A stretch of 64,000 bases of DNA from the NCBI GenBank assembly GCA_964036045.1, contig OZ038391.1, positions 38,792,232-38,856,231 on the forward strand. Reading direction: 5' to 3'. This stretch comes from Eutreptiella sp. 'Long Island Sound 2002'. Its lineage: Eukaryota; Euglenozoa; Euglenophyceae; Eutreptiales; Eutreptiaceae. The notes below the pieces were generated by a model. It had not been told where the DNA came from and did not search any database. It saw only the letters and a list, made by a program, of their open reading frames with translations. Shown in pieces: positions 26,532-37,940 of this stretch (positions within the stretch are counted from its first letter, which is position 1; each line of letters opens with the position of its first letter). The translations under genes were made by a program, and so were the position numbers.

Positions 26532-29500
26532 ATGGCCCCCAGAAATGCAAAGCGAGCGGCATCCAATGCTGCAGATCCTGCGGTGATACCCGCTGCCAAA
26601 AGGCGGAAGCACATCACCATCGGTGCAGCGCCTGCCCCCAGCAGCCCTGCGGCCCCCCCCAAAAGGACCGCAGCAGGAGCCGAGCGTCAAGGGGCGTCAA
26701 ACAGAACGCAAAGGACGGGCACCGGTAGGACCACGAGGGCGAAGGCACCGCAGCATTTCCAACAGGTCTCCTGCTCCCCGCACTTCTTGTCCTGGACGCT
26801 TGACTGGTCCCATGCTGCCTGCCCTCCTTGTGAGCGACCCAAATAGACCCCAGAATCACTGCCGTCGGTATATTGTCAAAAACCTTAACCACAACAACCC
26901 TGTCTTAAACGCTACGTGGCTCCCAAGATATGTGTCAAGGTGGCGACTGACACGCGAGCATTGTGTGACTGCCAGCGTGCGTCAACGAACAACAGGCAGT
27001 GTGGGTGGAGCAAAAAATCCAAATGGAGAGAAATGCAAGCCGATGCACGATCCTCCTCCTGTGCGAGCCCTAAGTGATGTGGGTAAACAGGATGTTCATT
27101 TGGGAACTGCAAATGGGGGGTTGAGGGACCCCAACCCGCCCCCCGCAAGCCCTAAGCCCCCTCCTCTCCCCTTTCCCCTTCCCCTTGCCCCCCTCCCCCC
27201 CCATGCATGGTATCACGATGTTCTTCAGTCCTTATGTCCAAGCCTACTTGCAAGAGTGATTGCAATTGTAGACAGTGGATCCTGCACTTTCCTGTATGCT
27301 GCCAAAACCCAAACCGGGGCGAACTAACTGACGGGGGCGCTGTGGGTATGAGGGCGAGAGGTTGGCACTGTGATGTATACCCTCAGCCCCCATTTACTGG
27401 TAAGTGCATTGGCAAAGGGGGGAATGGTGGTTTCACACAGAACCCCCTTGCCGATGCGCTAACTGGTACAGACTGTGCGCACACCGGAGCAGGGGTGCAC
27501 AATCCGGACCTGGCCTGTGACCTCAAGGGATCAGCGCTATCTTCTTGGCTGATCTCTGGGGGTGGGGGCATTCTTGTGGCCCAGACTGGGGCATTTTTGC
27601 AAAAGGATCGCACTGGGTGTGCGCCGGGTGCACAGTGGACAAACACACTCCCCTGGAGTGCATGGAGTGCAGAAGGGAGGAGGGTTGGGGTGCATGCAAG
27701 GCCCGCAGCCATGGGGGCGGTGTGCGGCGAATGCAAGTATTGGTGCCGAGAGATTCTTGAGCTCCCTTTGGACAACTTCTTTGGCACACATGGGTGACTG
27801 TTCAGGCCCCCTAGAAGTACAAGGGTGTCCCGTCATCATGCAGGGGGCTGATGGAACAGGCTCACAGTGCAAACGCAACAATACTCACCCCGAACCACTT
27901 CGCTGCAGTCAGCAATTGCTGCCAAAATTGTGGCTTTCATGTTTCGAGATTTTGGATCAGGGTTTGCCAATCTAGGAGAGAAACGAACGCGCGGTGCGCG
28001 CCGTGCGCACGGTTTGGTGCGTTGTTTTATGGACACACCATTTTTTCATTCAGTCACAGCGGGTTGTAAAGACCACTCTCCCAGAAGCATGAGTAGAGCT
28101 TGTGGGAGGGCAGAGGGATCGAAAATTTGCGATCACCCACCTCCTTCGGCAAGGGGAGGCACACCTGGAGACCGTCCCCCCTAACGATGATGGGTGTGGA
28201 GTTGTGAGCCCACCACCGCAGAACTCAAGGTGCTGAATCTTGTTTTTCAGATTGGTTACCTTCACCCCTTTGCTCCATTGCACTACAGCTCACATCTCTT
28301 TTCTTGCTATTCTTGTGCTATTCTTCTGCTGCTGAGAAGGAGGGTAAAGAGAACGATGAGGAGGACTCCAACTGAGGGGCACCTTACCGGAATGAGCAGC
28401 CCGTGAGGTTCGAACCACGAAACATGTCGAAATGAATACTCCCCTGTGGGGCGCCCTCTTCGGTGCGGGCCACGCCGAGGAGGTCTCTTTGTGCCCCCCC
28501 CCCCCCCCTGGCAGGGGGTGTGGACAGCTACAACCACCATGACATTGGTGAGGAGGTAGAGTGGAGGCGTCCGTTGTTGTCTGCTAATCCCTTAGCCACC
28601 GCATCCCTGCCACCCTGAAAATCTGCCAAACATACGTAAAACGTGAACCAAAAATGAGCGCGTGGTGCATGCACTGTGCAGTGCGCGTGGTGCGTTTGTT
28701 TCTCTCTAGGGGCGGGAGAAAAGTTGTTGTGATTCTGTCTTCGCACCTGCTTTGTGCATTGAGAAAATGTTGGCCGAGGGGTTGAGCAGACGTTGGTGTA
28801 TTGTAAGTGTGTTGTGGCATTATTTGCTGCTGGGGACTGGGCTTGTCGAGGTCGTGCTGCAAACCTGATTTGGTTCCTTCTTGTCCCATTTCGGAGAAGG
28901 TGGCCACAAAATTCCAGCGGAAACAGAAATCGGTTTCACAAAGGGGCGACCAAGTCAGGTGGGGCAGCCGCCCCAGAACGGTACACACGGTCACGCTTAT
29001 GGAGGAGTTCCCTGGGTGCGCCCGATGATGATGGCATGTATGTACACGTTTGTGCACCCACGCCCTGGTGGTACCAAGTACTCCGTCCGCGGCAGTGCAT
29101 AGCATGCTGGGTCAAGCCTATTGGCTGGTGGTCTGGTTTTTTGCAGGGTTGCAGACAAAGCAACCCGCTTGTCCACACACCACCGTGCCCCATGATGCAC
29201 GCTATGCTCCATGACCTGTGCACGGGACATTGCACCCCTTGTGGCAGGTCTGGAAGGCGATCCAGGAGATGCGGGAGGGAGGGGATGCCCCCGTAGATAC
29301 AATGGGATGTGAGCGCTTGGCAGACGAGAGTGCAGACCCAGCCACCAAACGGTATCAGCAACTCGTCGCCCTCATGCTGAGCTCTCAGACAAAAGATGAG
29401 TTGACTGCCAAGGTCATGCAGCGCCTGCAGGACCATGGGCTGACGGTTGCCAACATTCTGCGGACCTCCGACTCAGTGCTGGGGCAGCTGCTCTACGGCG

Positions 29501-32361
29501 TTGGGTTCCATAACCGCAAGGTTTGTGGCTGGCCTCCTCTTGAGTCTCTTCTGTAGGGGCGGGAAGTCACTCAGTGCTGTGTTGTTTCCGTTGAGCGGCG
29601 ATGGTGCCGGTGTGTCGTGGCATTGTTTGCTGCTGAAAAATGGGCTTTTTATCCGGTGCCTGGGGTGCCTGGGCTGACTGGGCTGCTTCCTCATCGCATT
29701 TTCGAGTGCATGGCCAAAGCCCTATCGAGCACTTCCAGAAATCGGGGTTACACATGGAAGCCATTAAATCAAGTTGGTGCAGGCACACCAAAACGGCGCA
29801 CCCATTGCAATCATGACTGTGGAGCAGCTCATCGTCGGCACTCCAACTATTCCCTACACAAGGCGCACCCAAGCCCCTGTGACACAAAGCGATTGATTGC
29901 GGATCGTCACCATGCCACGCCATGCCCCATGCCAATGGGGGTGGGTGGGTGGGTAGGCCAATAGCCGCAGTAGTTGTGCACTCTGCACTTTGTACTGTCT
30001 CAGCTCTTCCATAACGGGGGCAGCCCAGGGTGTGGCTGAGTACGTCATGAGCGTTTTTCGTGATTTGAAGAGAAGCCCCCCCCCCCCCCCCGCAACTGGA
30101 GCGATGAGTATAGATTTTGAGGGGGGGGGGGGGCGGGGGTTGGCTGCGGCTTGGGGCCGAGGGGCGGTAAATCTTTCCTCTTTCTTGTCCATCCTGTGGG
30201 ACAAGCTGTGTGGAGGGTGGGGGCGTGTTCGCTTGATATGACGGTGGTTTCCCCCGGAGGGGCGCCCGCTTCTGCGTGTCCTGGTGGTGGGGGCCCGCTT
30301 TGACCGATAACGTGGCAGGGCATGGGGGCGGGGGGCAACAGATCTGGTCACTGTGCCATGCTCCCCATTTTGTGCAACAGATGTAAGGTGGTGTCAAACT
30401 TTGTTCCCTGGTGCCTTCGGCGCCTTGGTCACAAGTTCGTCATGTTTCCCCCGTGGCGTAGGTTGGGAGATGCCCCCCATGCCATGGGCCATCCCCCTCG
30501 ATCATTGACAAGCACAACCCCTCAACCCCGACAACGGGCAGCTACCAAAGGAACGAAACATTAACGCTGCCTGGCCCTCTTCCCCCTGCACTCAGGGGCA
30601 ATGAGCCTCCTCGTCCACTGAACGCGGTGCCGTGTGTTTGTACCATATGACCTCATTCGCCGCCACGAAGTGGGCGTACCAATCGCCCACCGTTCCTGGA
30701 CGTGACCAACGGAGTCCCCCCCCCCCCCCCTTACCCTGGGCATGCACCCGATCGCCCTACACTCAACACTACAGCGTACAGGGGGGGGGGATTTTCGTGG
30801 CACTTTAATTTCGCGTTTCAAATTGACCACGAAATTTCCCACGCGAAATTCCGGGTTCTCCGCGAATTTCTCACACCAGCAGTACACACTGTGGACTCTG
30901 GCGGAGGCAGGATCCACTCAACCCAGGGGGCTCCGCGAAATTTCCCACCGCGAATTTGTCTTGGCGCAAAATCCCCCCCCCCCCCCTGTATGGCTCGATG
31001 CCCCTGTACTATGGGGTTGTGCGGGCGCTGTGGCACAGGGCCGTACCCCGAGACAGAAAGGGGTAGGCTGTGGAGGGCGGGAGAGAAGGGGTACCTCGTG
31101 TGTAGCGCTTTTCTGGTGAGTGGAATGTGTGTGAAGATCCCCAAGGGTACATTCCAGCCGAAGGCTGGCGGTTGTTGGAAGGGTTTCCGGCCACTATCTC
31201 CACACCCCATGCGTACAAAACTTGGCAATTTTCGGCGACAAAAGGTGCCCTGAAGTGCTCTTGACTGCCGCCCAGGGCCGCTGTTGTGACATTGGAAGTC
31301 GCCCTTGGTGTCGGACGCCTTCATCCAGGCCGCTGTTTGGGACACGCATCTGGATGCTGCTCGGTGTCATGCGAAGCACGCGGGGCGCGCGTGCGCGGCA
31401 GCCCTGAGTAGAAGTGGCAAACCGCTTCAGGCAGGAGGTCCCCTGACACAAAAACCTTGTCATGCTCTAAGCTGACCCCAGTGGGATATGGCGAGCTCTT
31501 ACCTGCAGCGCACGAATGGATTGCCGGCACCGTGTACGTGCGTTCCGGGCACCGCACGGGCGCACGTTGCCGGATCCGCCTGTGCGCATGGCAGACCTTT
31601 TTGTGCTTGTCTTCTTCTCGGTCAGGGCAGCCTGAGCTTTTGGGTTGCGGGATTGCGGGCGAGGGACGGTGGGTGGCAGTCCCCCAACGCCGGTTGGCGG
31701 CCCACGGCAGGTGGTGGTCAAACGACGGCGGTGGGCCCGTAACGGACCGCATTTCCTGGCGTCCCGCACTTTTTTTGGAGGGGGGTATCGAGGACAGCAG
31801 CCAGCCCTGCGCTTCTACCCCCTCCCACCTCCGCGTCCGACGAATGCCTGGTCCAACGCACACTTCCATTCGGACCGTATTTTTTGAGGACTTGATTGTT
31901 CGCTCGACACGTGGGGGGGGGGGGGGGGTAACTGATCCCTGTGACGACCTGTCGTTGTCTCAAAGGTGGAGTACATCAAGAAGACCACGCAGATCCTAAA
32001 GACCGAGCACAACGGCGACCCCCCCTGTGACATGCCGAGTCTCCTGCGGCTGCCGGGGGTGGGGCCGAAGATGGCCCATCTGTTCATCCAAGTCGGGTGG
32101 GGCCGCACCGACGGCATCGGAGTGGACGTGCACGTGCACCGCATCTCCGGGCGGCTGGGCTGGACGGACCCCAAGAAGTGCCAGACGCCGGAGCAGAGCC
32201 GCGTGGCCCTCGAGGCCTGGCTGCCCTTCGAGTACTGGCGGCCCATCAACGCGCTGTTCGTGGGATTCGGCCAGACAGTGTGTCGGCCGGTGGGCCCAGC
32301 CTGTGGGGAGTGCAAGGCGAGCAAGTGGTGCCCCTCGGCTTTCAAGTCGTCAAAGAAGTAG
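26532..32361 (+). CDS. NTH1: endonuclease III homologue (NTH1), base-excision repair
   Basis: Exons 26532-26765, 29248-29520 and 31966-32361 join in phase 0 to 300 residues, the usual size for eukaryotic NTH1. It is a bifunctional DNA glycosylase/AP lyase that removes oxidised pyrimidines. Residues 1-75 are a basic Ala/Pro-rich leader with KRRK, a likely nuclear signal. The core starts at FQQVWKAIQEMR and APVD. LMLSSQTKDELTAKVMQRL matches the family. The helix-hairpin-helix LPGVGPKMAH carries catalytic Lys204, and VDVHVHR carries catalytic Asp223, 19 residues apart as in human NTH1 (K220/D239). The C-terminal iron-sulphur loop has C275, C282, C285 and C291 with spacing C-x6-C-x2-C-x5-C. Nothing appears to be missing. 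An upstream in-frame ATG (26418) exists, but its leader does not look coding. Confidence 0.95.
26766..29247 (+). other. NTH1 intron 1 (2482 nt)
   Basis: Donor AACAG|GTCTCC and acceptor GGCAG|GTCTGG share CAGGTCT. The intron holds GC-rich CGCGCGGTGCGCGC-type patches (27989-28023 and 28659-28697), a C run (28495-28509) and a B-box-like palindrome GGTTCGAACC (28409). No gene is seen on either strand. Confidence 0.85.
29521..31965 (+). other. NTH1 intron 2 (2445 nt)
   Basis: Donor GCAAG|GTTTGT and acceptor CAAAG|GTGGAG share AAGGT. It contains C and G runs at about 30076-30091, 30120-30132, 30717-30731 and 31912-31929, and the inverted-repeat element at 30779-30988. A good donor-like site on the opposite strand (CTGCAG|GTAAGAG near 31500) has no convincing exon beside it. 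Confidence 0.85.
30779..30988. mobile_element. 210-bp MITE-like element with poly-G terminal inverted repeats
   Basis: The left end is CA, ten G, then ATTTT (30779 on). The right end, read on the minus strand, is CA, fourteen G, then ATTTT (from 30988). Both ends are flanked by TA (30777-30778 and 30989-30990), as expected of a TA target-site duplication in the Tc1/mariner group. Similarity between the arms continues in weaker form to AATTTCGCG / AAATTCGCGG. There is no coding capacity. The interior repeats CGCGAATTT and CGCGAAATTTCCC. Confidence 0.65.
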
Positions 32362-32385
32362 GAGGCGGCCGATGCAGGGGGCCTC

Positions 32386-32430
32386 GGGGGGGGGGGGGGT
32401 GCATTGGAGGGGAGGTCCCCCCCCCCCCCC
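32386..32430. repeat. G-run/C-run inverted repeat behind NTH1
   Basis: Fourteen G (32386-32399) and fourteen C (32417-32430) are separated by 17 nt, so the transcript or single strand can form a long G-C hairpin 25-70 nt past the NTH1 stop codon. Confidence 0.8.
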
Positions 32431-33837
32431 TCCCGGGCGCCCAGCCTACGCCGAGCCATTGTCTCCCTGACGGCAAGTGCCAGCCTCAATGCATTTATAA
32501 CCGACAGTAACTGCCCCCAAACCACTTCGGCAACGTCCTCCAATCGCCTATCGAATCGCTTCTGGGACCGCCTCTGAGGTCCCCTCCCTTCGAATGCATC
32601 CCTTTGGGGGGGTGGGGGGGGGGAGGCGCTGACTTGTACATCGTGGGACAGCACGCGGCGCGTCAGGCCCCGCCGCGATCGGCGGGCGCACGCCTCCGTC
32701 GGGCTGCCTCTGAAGGTGCGGGTGCGGTCCTCACGCGATGCATCGTCCCGGCAATGCAGCACCTTCTGCCAGTGCCTCGAGCGGGTTCCGGGGCCTCAGT
32801 CGTGCATCTCCGTTGCGATGAGGGGGGCATTGAAAGGGGAACAACAGCCGTGGCCCTGTTGGCGACGCAACGCCAGTCCGCGGCCATGTCCAGTGCACTC
32901 TGCAGCGTCATCTCGGATCCGGGAACGCCGACCTGGGCGTCTCAGGAGGCGGTCGTCGATGCATGTGGAGATGTGCCTGTGCCTGTGTGGCACCCGGGCT
33001 CGGGTGCAGACTGGATGGGGGCCCATACCATGTGGCCGTGATGGGACCTGGTTTGCAAGACAACAGCGCAGACCATCGAGTCACTGCAAAGTGGTTGGGC
33101 GCAATTCGAAGCAGACCGCTTATATGCCCACGTCTTTGCCCATAGTAGTGCCTGGAACACCGTTGCCACCAGTTCTCACCAGCGTTCGAGCACGCCGCTG
33201 GTGAGTTATGCGTGCCACAGTGTACGGAATTGATTTCTGGCGGCAGCTGTCTCTCTTGACACTGGAAGCGTTTCTGCTGCGGGCGGTTATTCCGCCCGCT
33301 GGCTACCACTTCGTGCTCCTCAAGCCTGGCTCTCCGATTGGACCGAATGTGAGGAATGTATGATGTGATTTGGCATTTACAGACCGTCCCTTTGCTTCAA
33401 CGATGGCCACCACCTCCCCACAAACAAACAGCTTCAGTGCAGCATGTGGACCTGCAAATTGTGTGCTCCATAAACGGCGAAGCCGGCAGATCCGATGCAC
33501 TACACAACCGTCGCTGCTTTCTCCTGAAATGGATTTGAGGGAGGCCCTTTTGCAGGGTAAATGCACATCCTCCTTCCAACAAAGTGTAAGCTATGAGGGT
33601 GCCTCGCGCGCGGTGCGCGCGCGCGGTGCGACTGTAGCCCGGTTGGCTTAGAACGGCGGTACCATAGAATGTTGCCAAAAAGCGGTCATAGGGGCCTTAG
33701 TATCACAACTAGGTGGCCAATTGTTGTGTTTGGGTGGAAATATCAATGTCCAGGTGTAGAAGTGGGCAGCAGGGCACCTTGTGCATTAGAAAATATCGGT
33801 GTGATTATGTTTTGCCTCCTTTGCTTTCCACGGGACA

Positions 33838-34018
33838 GATGGCAATGAATGCTGACCTTCTGGCGCCAGGCAGTAAGGTTTTTTACCTGAGAGGCACCAC
33901 AGGGGAACGTGTGCCTGCCACTGTTGTGGGCCTTTCATCGTTCGTCAACCTCTAGCGATCAGTCAAGTGATGAGGATGACACTAGTTGCTCTGATGATCC
34001 TTGTGACGACAATGCCTA
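33838..34018 (+). pseudogene. frameshifted remnant of a transposon-like or unknown protein
   Basis: The frame at 33841 reads MNADLLAPGSKVFYLRGTTG and then ERVPATVVGLS before stopping at 33955. In the next frame the sequence continues as an acidic Ser/Asp-rich tail (SSDQSSDEDD, CSDDPCDDNA) to a stop near 34018. A continuous protein-like text split over two frames suggests a decayed gene. No family is named with confidence. Confidence 0.3.
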
Positions 34019-34126
34019 GGCTCCTGATTGTCATTACCATTGGATTGGTGAGTTTCAGTTTCCGTTGATCTAATTGATTTGTACTATTGCAGTGCTATGT
34101 TTGTCTTTGGGATTTTCAACAATGAG

Positions 34127-34350
34127 AAAACAAAGCATTGGGAAACAAACATTGCAGTGGAAACCAAACGTTTTGAGACCGTGTTAAAACAAAGCATTGG
34201 GAAACAAACATTGCAGTGGAAACCAAACATTTTGAGACCGTTTCAAAACAAAGCATTGGGAAACAAACATTGCAGTGGAAACCAAACATTTTGAAACCGC
34301 TTGAAAACAAAGCATTGGGAACCAAACATTGCAGTGGGAACCAAACATTT
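34127..34350. repeat. 59-bp tandem repeat, nearly four copies
   Basis: The motif AAAACAAAGCATTGGGAA recurs at 34127, 34186, 34245 and 34304 (exact period 59), followed each time by CATTGCAGTGGAAACCAAAC. The last copy is slightly diverged and ends in TTTTACTG. Confidence 0.9.
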
Positions 34351-34421
34351 TACTGTAGCATTTCACAAAACACCTGTCTGAAAAAGGTGTGCATTTCACC
34401 GGTAAGTGACGCGTCTGCCTC

Positions 34422-34462
34422 AGCGCGCGGTGCGCGCGGTGCGCGCGCGCGGTGCGCTGAGG
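34422..34462. repeat. GC-rich hairpin of the CGCGCGGTGCG family
   Basis: The arms TGCCTCAGCGC and GCGCTGAGGCA are exact inverted repeats enclosing CGGTGCGCG-type repeats. A related patch at 33594-33630 carries the same GAGGGTGCCTC flank in the opposite orientation. Confidence 0.75.
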
Positions 34463-35999
34463 CACCCTCTATGCCCATGTCCTTTCCTTCCCAAGGGAGT
34501 CTCTGTCATTGTAATCGAAGTTGCTGATTTGCTGAGAAGAGTCTGAAGCCTTGATTCGTGCTTTGCTAAATGGGTGTGAGATGCGGGCAACTCTCAACAG
34601 CCGGAGTACACGAAGGTGCAGGAGGTGGGGTGGGGTAGGGTCCTTGTGTGCAACCCCACAGCCCCCCCCCCCGGCCCCGCCCTTCCAGGTTTTCGAAGGT
34701 ATAGTGTCACCGGCTGCAGCCGAGCTTGGGCCTGACATGACCACTGGCATCAAAGGCACCTGAAGGACGACGATTCTGTCTGTGGTGACGTACCCCAAAA
34801 TGTCCACGATGTATGCCCATCACATGGGCCGCTGAGGCTTGACCCTCTTCAGGGCTGAGTATTGGAATCAAGCCAGGGAACATTGCACACTGCAACAGGC
34901 ACTTCGCACCCCCAGACACTGCGCCGCCATGCACTCAGTCCACTGCACTATGCATTTGGCAACAGAACAACGACACTCTTTTTTTGGCCCAGCGAATGCT
35001 TTCAGGGCCTCGCAAGACAATTGCTCAAGGTATGTGGGGGTCGAGTTGGACGCCTCTTTGGCTGAATGGGGAAATGATCGATAGTGCGCGGCGGTGAACA
35101 CGCTGCAGACTGTGCACAACTGCAACCTCTGCAAACCCCACACTGTGCACTGTGCACATAGCCATCCAGTAAGGGGTACAGCCGAAACTACAGCCTAAAG
35201 TAGCCTCTAATATAGGGTTATATACATATTCGTCCTATAAATCCACCCATTCAAGAGCATTAGCTGCTAGTTTTGTTCTTGTGGTGTTCATTTCCTTGCT
35301 AGCCCACAACGCCTCAATACCTACAGATTCTTGTTACCCATGTTGTCGGACTCGGTCCTTGACCCAGTGTTTTGATTAAACTGGTCTTCAATTTACGATC
35401 GAAGTGCTGAGTGGACGTTTTCGGTGGGGGTTTTCTATTGCATTTTAGTGGCCTTACACTTTGTTGGGTATACTTTGCTGACGTTTTTTCGTCAGCTGAT
35501 AGGCCATTGCAGCACAAGCCCTTACAATCAAGTACAAGGCATGATTTCTTGCAAATGAGTTTTGATCAGTGTGTGATCAGTGTCACCATGTGCACACAAA
35601 TATTTGCAAATGTTATATTCAATATTCAAATCACTACCTCTTATATTGTGCCTTTCATTGATTTCTTTTTGCACTGGGGAAGACACATGGTGCAGGAATG
35701 GAATTTATGAAGTCAATTGCAGCGAAGAATGTTTCCATTTGTCTGCCTCATGTGCCACAGCAGTGACCCATAGGCCAACAGAGAGTCTGGAGAAGGGAGT
35801 ATGTTTTAGCAAATACACATTCAACTGTGTCCATGACACACCAAGGACAGGACAATGTCCCATATGGCAAGCTGCGGATAATATTGTTGTTATGGAGAGG
35901 GAATCCTGCTTTGCGGGCACAGAGGGCACTTTTCGGCACTTTTTGTACTTCAGGGCATGTTGCTGTGTTGAATGACATGAAAAAAACCCTCCTCAAAAG

Positions 36000-36717
36000 T
36001 CTGCTTCAGCGGACAATGAGCAGGACGAGGGCGAGGAGGATGTGTGCGCTTTGTGTGCCCACAAGCACCTTGATCTTGTACCTGTACCCCCCCCCCCCCT
36101 GTCCTGACACGTCCTTGTCCTACACGGCGACCCCATGTTTCCGCACTTTAGGGCTTTTGGGGGGAACCATGGTTTTTGCGGTTCCACTGCTAAAAGAAGG
36201 TGGTTTGTAGCTTTGTGCAGGCTGCAGGAGCGGTCAATTTGGGTGTCAAAGTGCGGAGGTGGATGCCACGGGCCATGTTTTCAAGGACTGTGCATTACAA
36301 AAGACATTGTGGATGACAGCTTTGTTCCCAAGATAACAAACCCAAGCCTGTCCCTCAGCCAGCTCCTAAGCCAGCCTGAAAAGGCAACCATGTACAGCTC
36401 TTAGATGAGGCGCAAGGTTGGCAAGGGGTTCGATGTGGTGCCTGTCAATCAGAATCCAAGCAACTGAGTGGAACCTGAGTTGTGCAGGTGAGGATAAATG
36501 CTTTGTGTTGTCGTGTTTGAGGGGTGGGGTTGGCTTATGTCTGCAACGTGTGTTCCATGGTATGTCTTGCGCGCAAACAGGCACCTGTCCGAACGCTGCA
36601 ACCCCATGTTTCCACGTTTTTGCTGAACCTGGCCCATAGCAGGACAAGGGGGGTGGGTGCATCAGATTACTGTGAGAAGTGCATTGATGCTCACACTTGT
36701 GGTGATAATAGCGTCTA
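36000..36717 (+). pseudogene. split remnant of a B-box-like zinc-finger protein
   Basis: At 36000-36060 one frame reads an acidic stretch then VCALCAHKH (DNEQDEGEEDVCALC). At about 36665-36717 another reads SDYCEKCIDAHTCGDN. Together these match, in order, the minus-strand frame at 59592-59726 (DEAEDEAEVCVLC, HYCNECIDTHTCG). The intervening 600 bp is not conserved, so the copy is broken or interrupted. Confidence 0.35.
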
Positions 36718-37940
36718 TGGGGCACGGCAGCTGCACAAAGACTGTATCACTGCTTTAATGATGCTACGGGTCATTTTGGTTCATGACCATCTTTTGCAGG
36801 TGCATGCTTTGGGCAAGGTTTCCCGTTGTGGGCCATTTGGGAGCATTCTAGCATTCTAGCATTCTGGGGGCACATTCTGGGGATAATAGCCCCATGTGCG
36901 CTCCGGGCGCGCGCAGGGCAAACAATCCCGCATAGTGTACATTGTTATGCCAAAAAGTTTGGTATCCCAAAGGTATCCCAAATAAAGGCAACACTGTTCT
37001 ATTTTGGGGGACAAAGAAATGTGACATCAAATGGTATATAATGATATACTCATGACATATTCCGGGAGTTGCGAAGAGTTATAGGTGTTTTCTAGGCAGC
37101 ATATGCACTGCAGATCCACCAGGACTGTTGTGCTATACACTGCAATGCAGACCATCTGCTTTTTCCAACGCGGTTAGCAAGATAACTTTTCGGAAAATGC
37201 TGATCATGCAGATTCTGTTACTTATGACCCTCGTTATCAAATTACTGATTGCACTATCTGAATCTGTGTCTCTTCTCCCAAAGGCTACAAACAGCCCTGC
37301 TTCTTTCGAACAACGCAATAGCTGCACAGTGAGAAATATATTGATTCGCAATGATTCGCAGTGACAGTGAGATGAAATCGGATGCCGATGTTGTGTGACT
37401 CAGGAGTGCCTTGTGCTGTTGAGGGCCTGGGTCGCATTGTTGGAGGCAAGCTTCAGTTTAATTTCACTGAGGAAGTACCTGAAGACACGTGGGTTGCAAA
37501 AGTTCCTGAAGCTCCCAAACTGCCTTCCCAAGCCCCCGCACAAGCATCTCAAAGTGCTGACAGCTCTGCTGTATCCCATGGGAAACTGGGCAGCATGTTC
37601 AGTAGTTCAAGAACAAGTGGTCAATGCTCAAGAAATTTCACATTCTGCCAGCGAATCCGTGATGTGCGCTGTTGAAGCACTGCGTACAGTGCGTGGTGGT
37701 GCTTTTGGTCCATCTCTCCCTGTTTGTCACCGTTGGTTCTGGGTGCTTAGGGTTCCTTGATAGTGGCGGTGCCCCCACCTCCCCTTGGGTTCAGGGGATG
37801 GACCGTCCCCTGGGGGCTACTGAGAGACCGGCCTCCCTGGGGCTGGGGGGGGGACACTGGAGCGCCCACCGGGGCCGGGGGGTAACACAGGCCGCGCCCC
37901 ATTTCGCATTGCATCGCTCACATCAGCAGTTGCTGTCAGC

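Larger units (their letters stand above)
32362..37940. other. intergenic region between NTH1 and the E2 gene
   Basis: No intact gene is supported. Directly after NTH1 is a G run/C run pair able to pair (32386-32430). Further right are GC-rich palindromic patches (33604, 34422), a decayed frame (33838-34018), a 59-bp tandem repeat (34127-34350), a split zinc-finger coding remnant (36000-36717) and a triple GCATTCTA step (36842-36862). A possible short terminal exon with AG|GTT (34690-34762, ending KGT stop) has no partner. Confidence 0.4.

Noticed and set aside
34690-34762. Short terminal exon (AG|GTT, ending KGT stop)
   Set aside because: Only 24 codons, no donor partner and no homology; fits the AG|GT pattern but cannot be supported.
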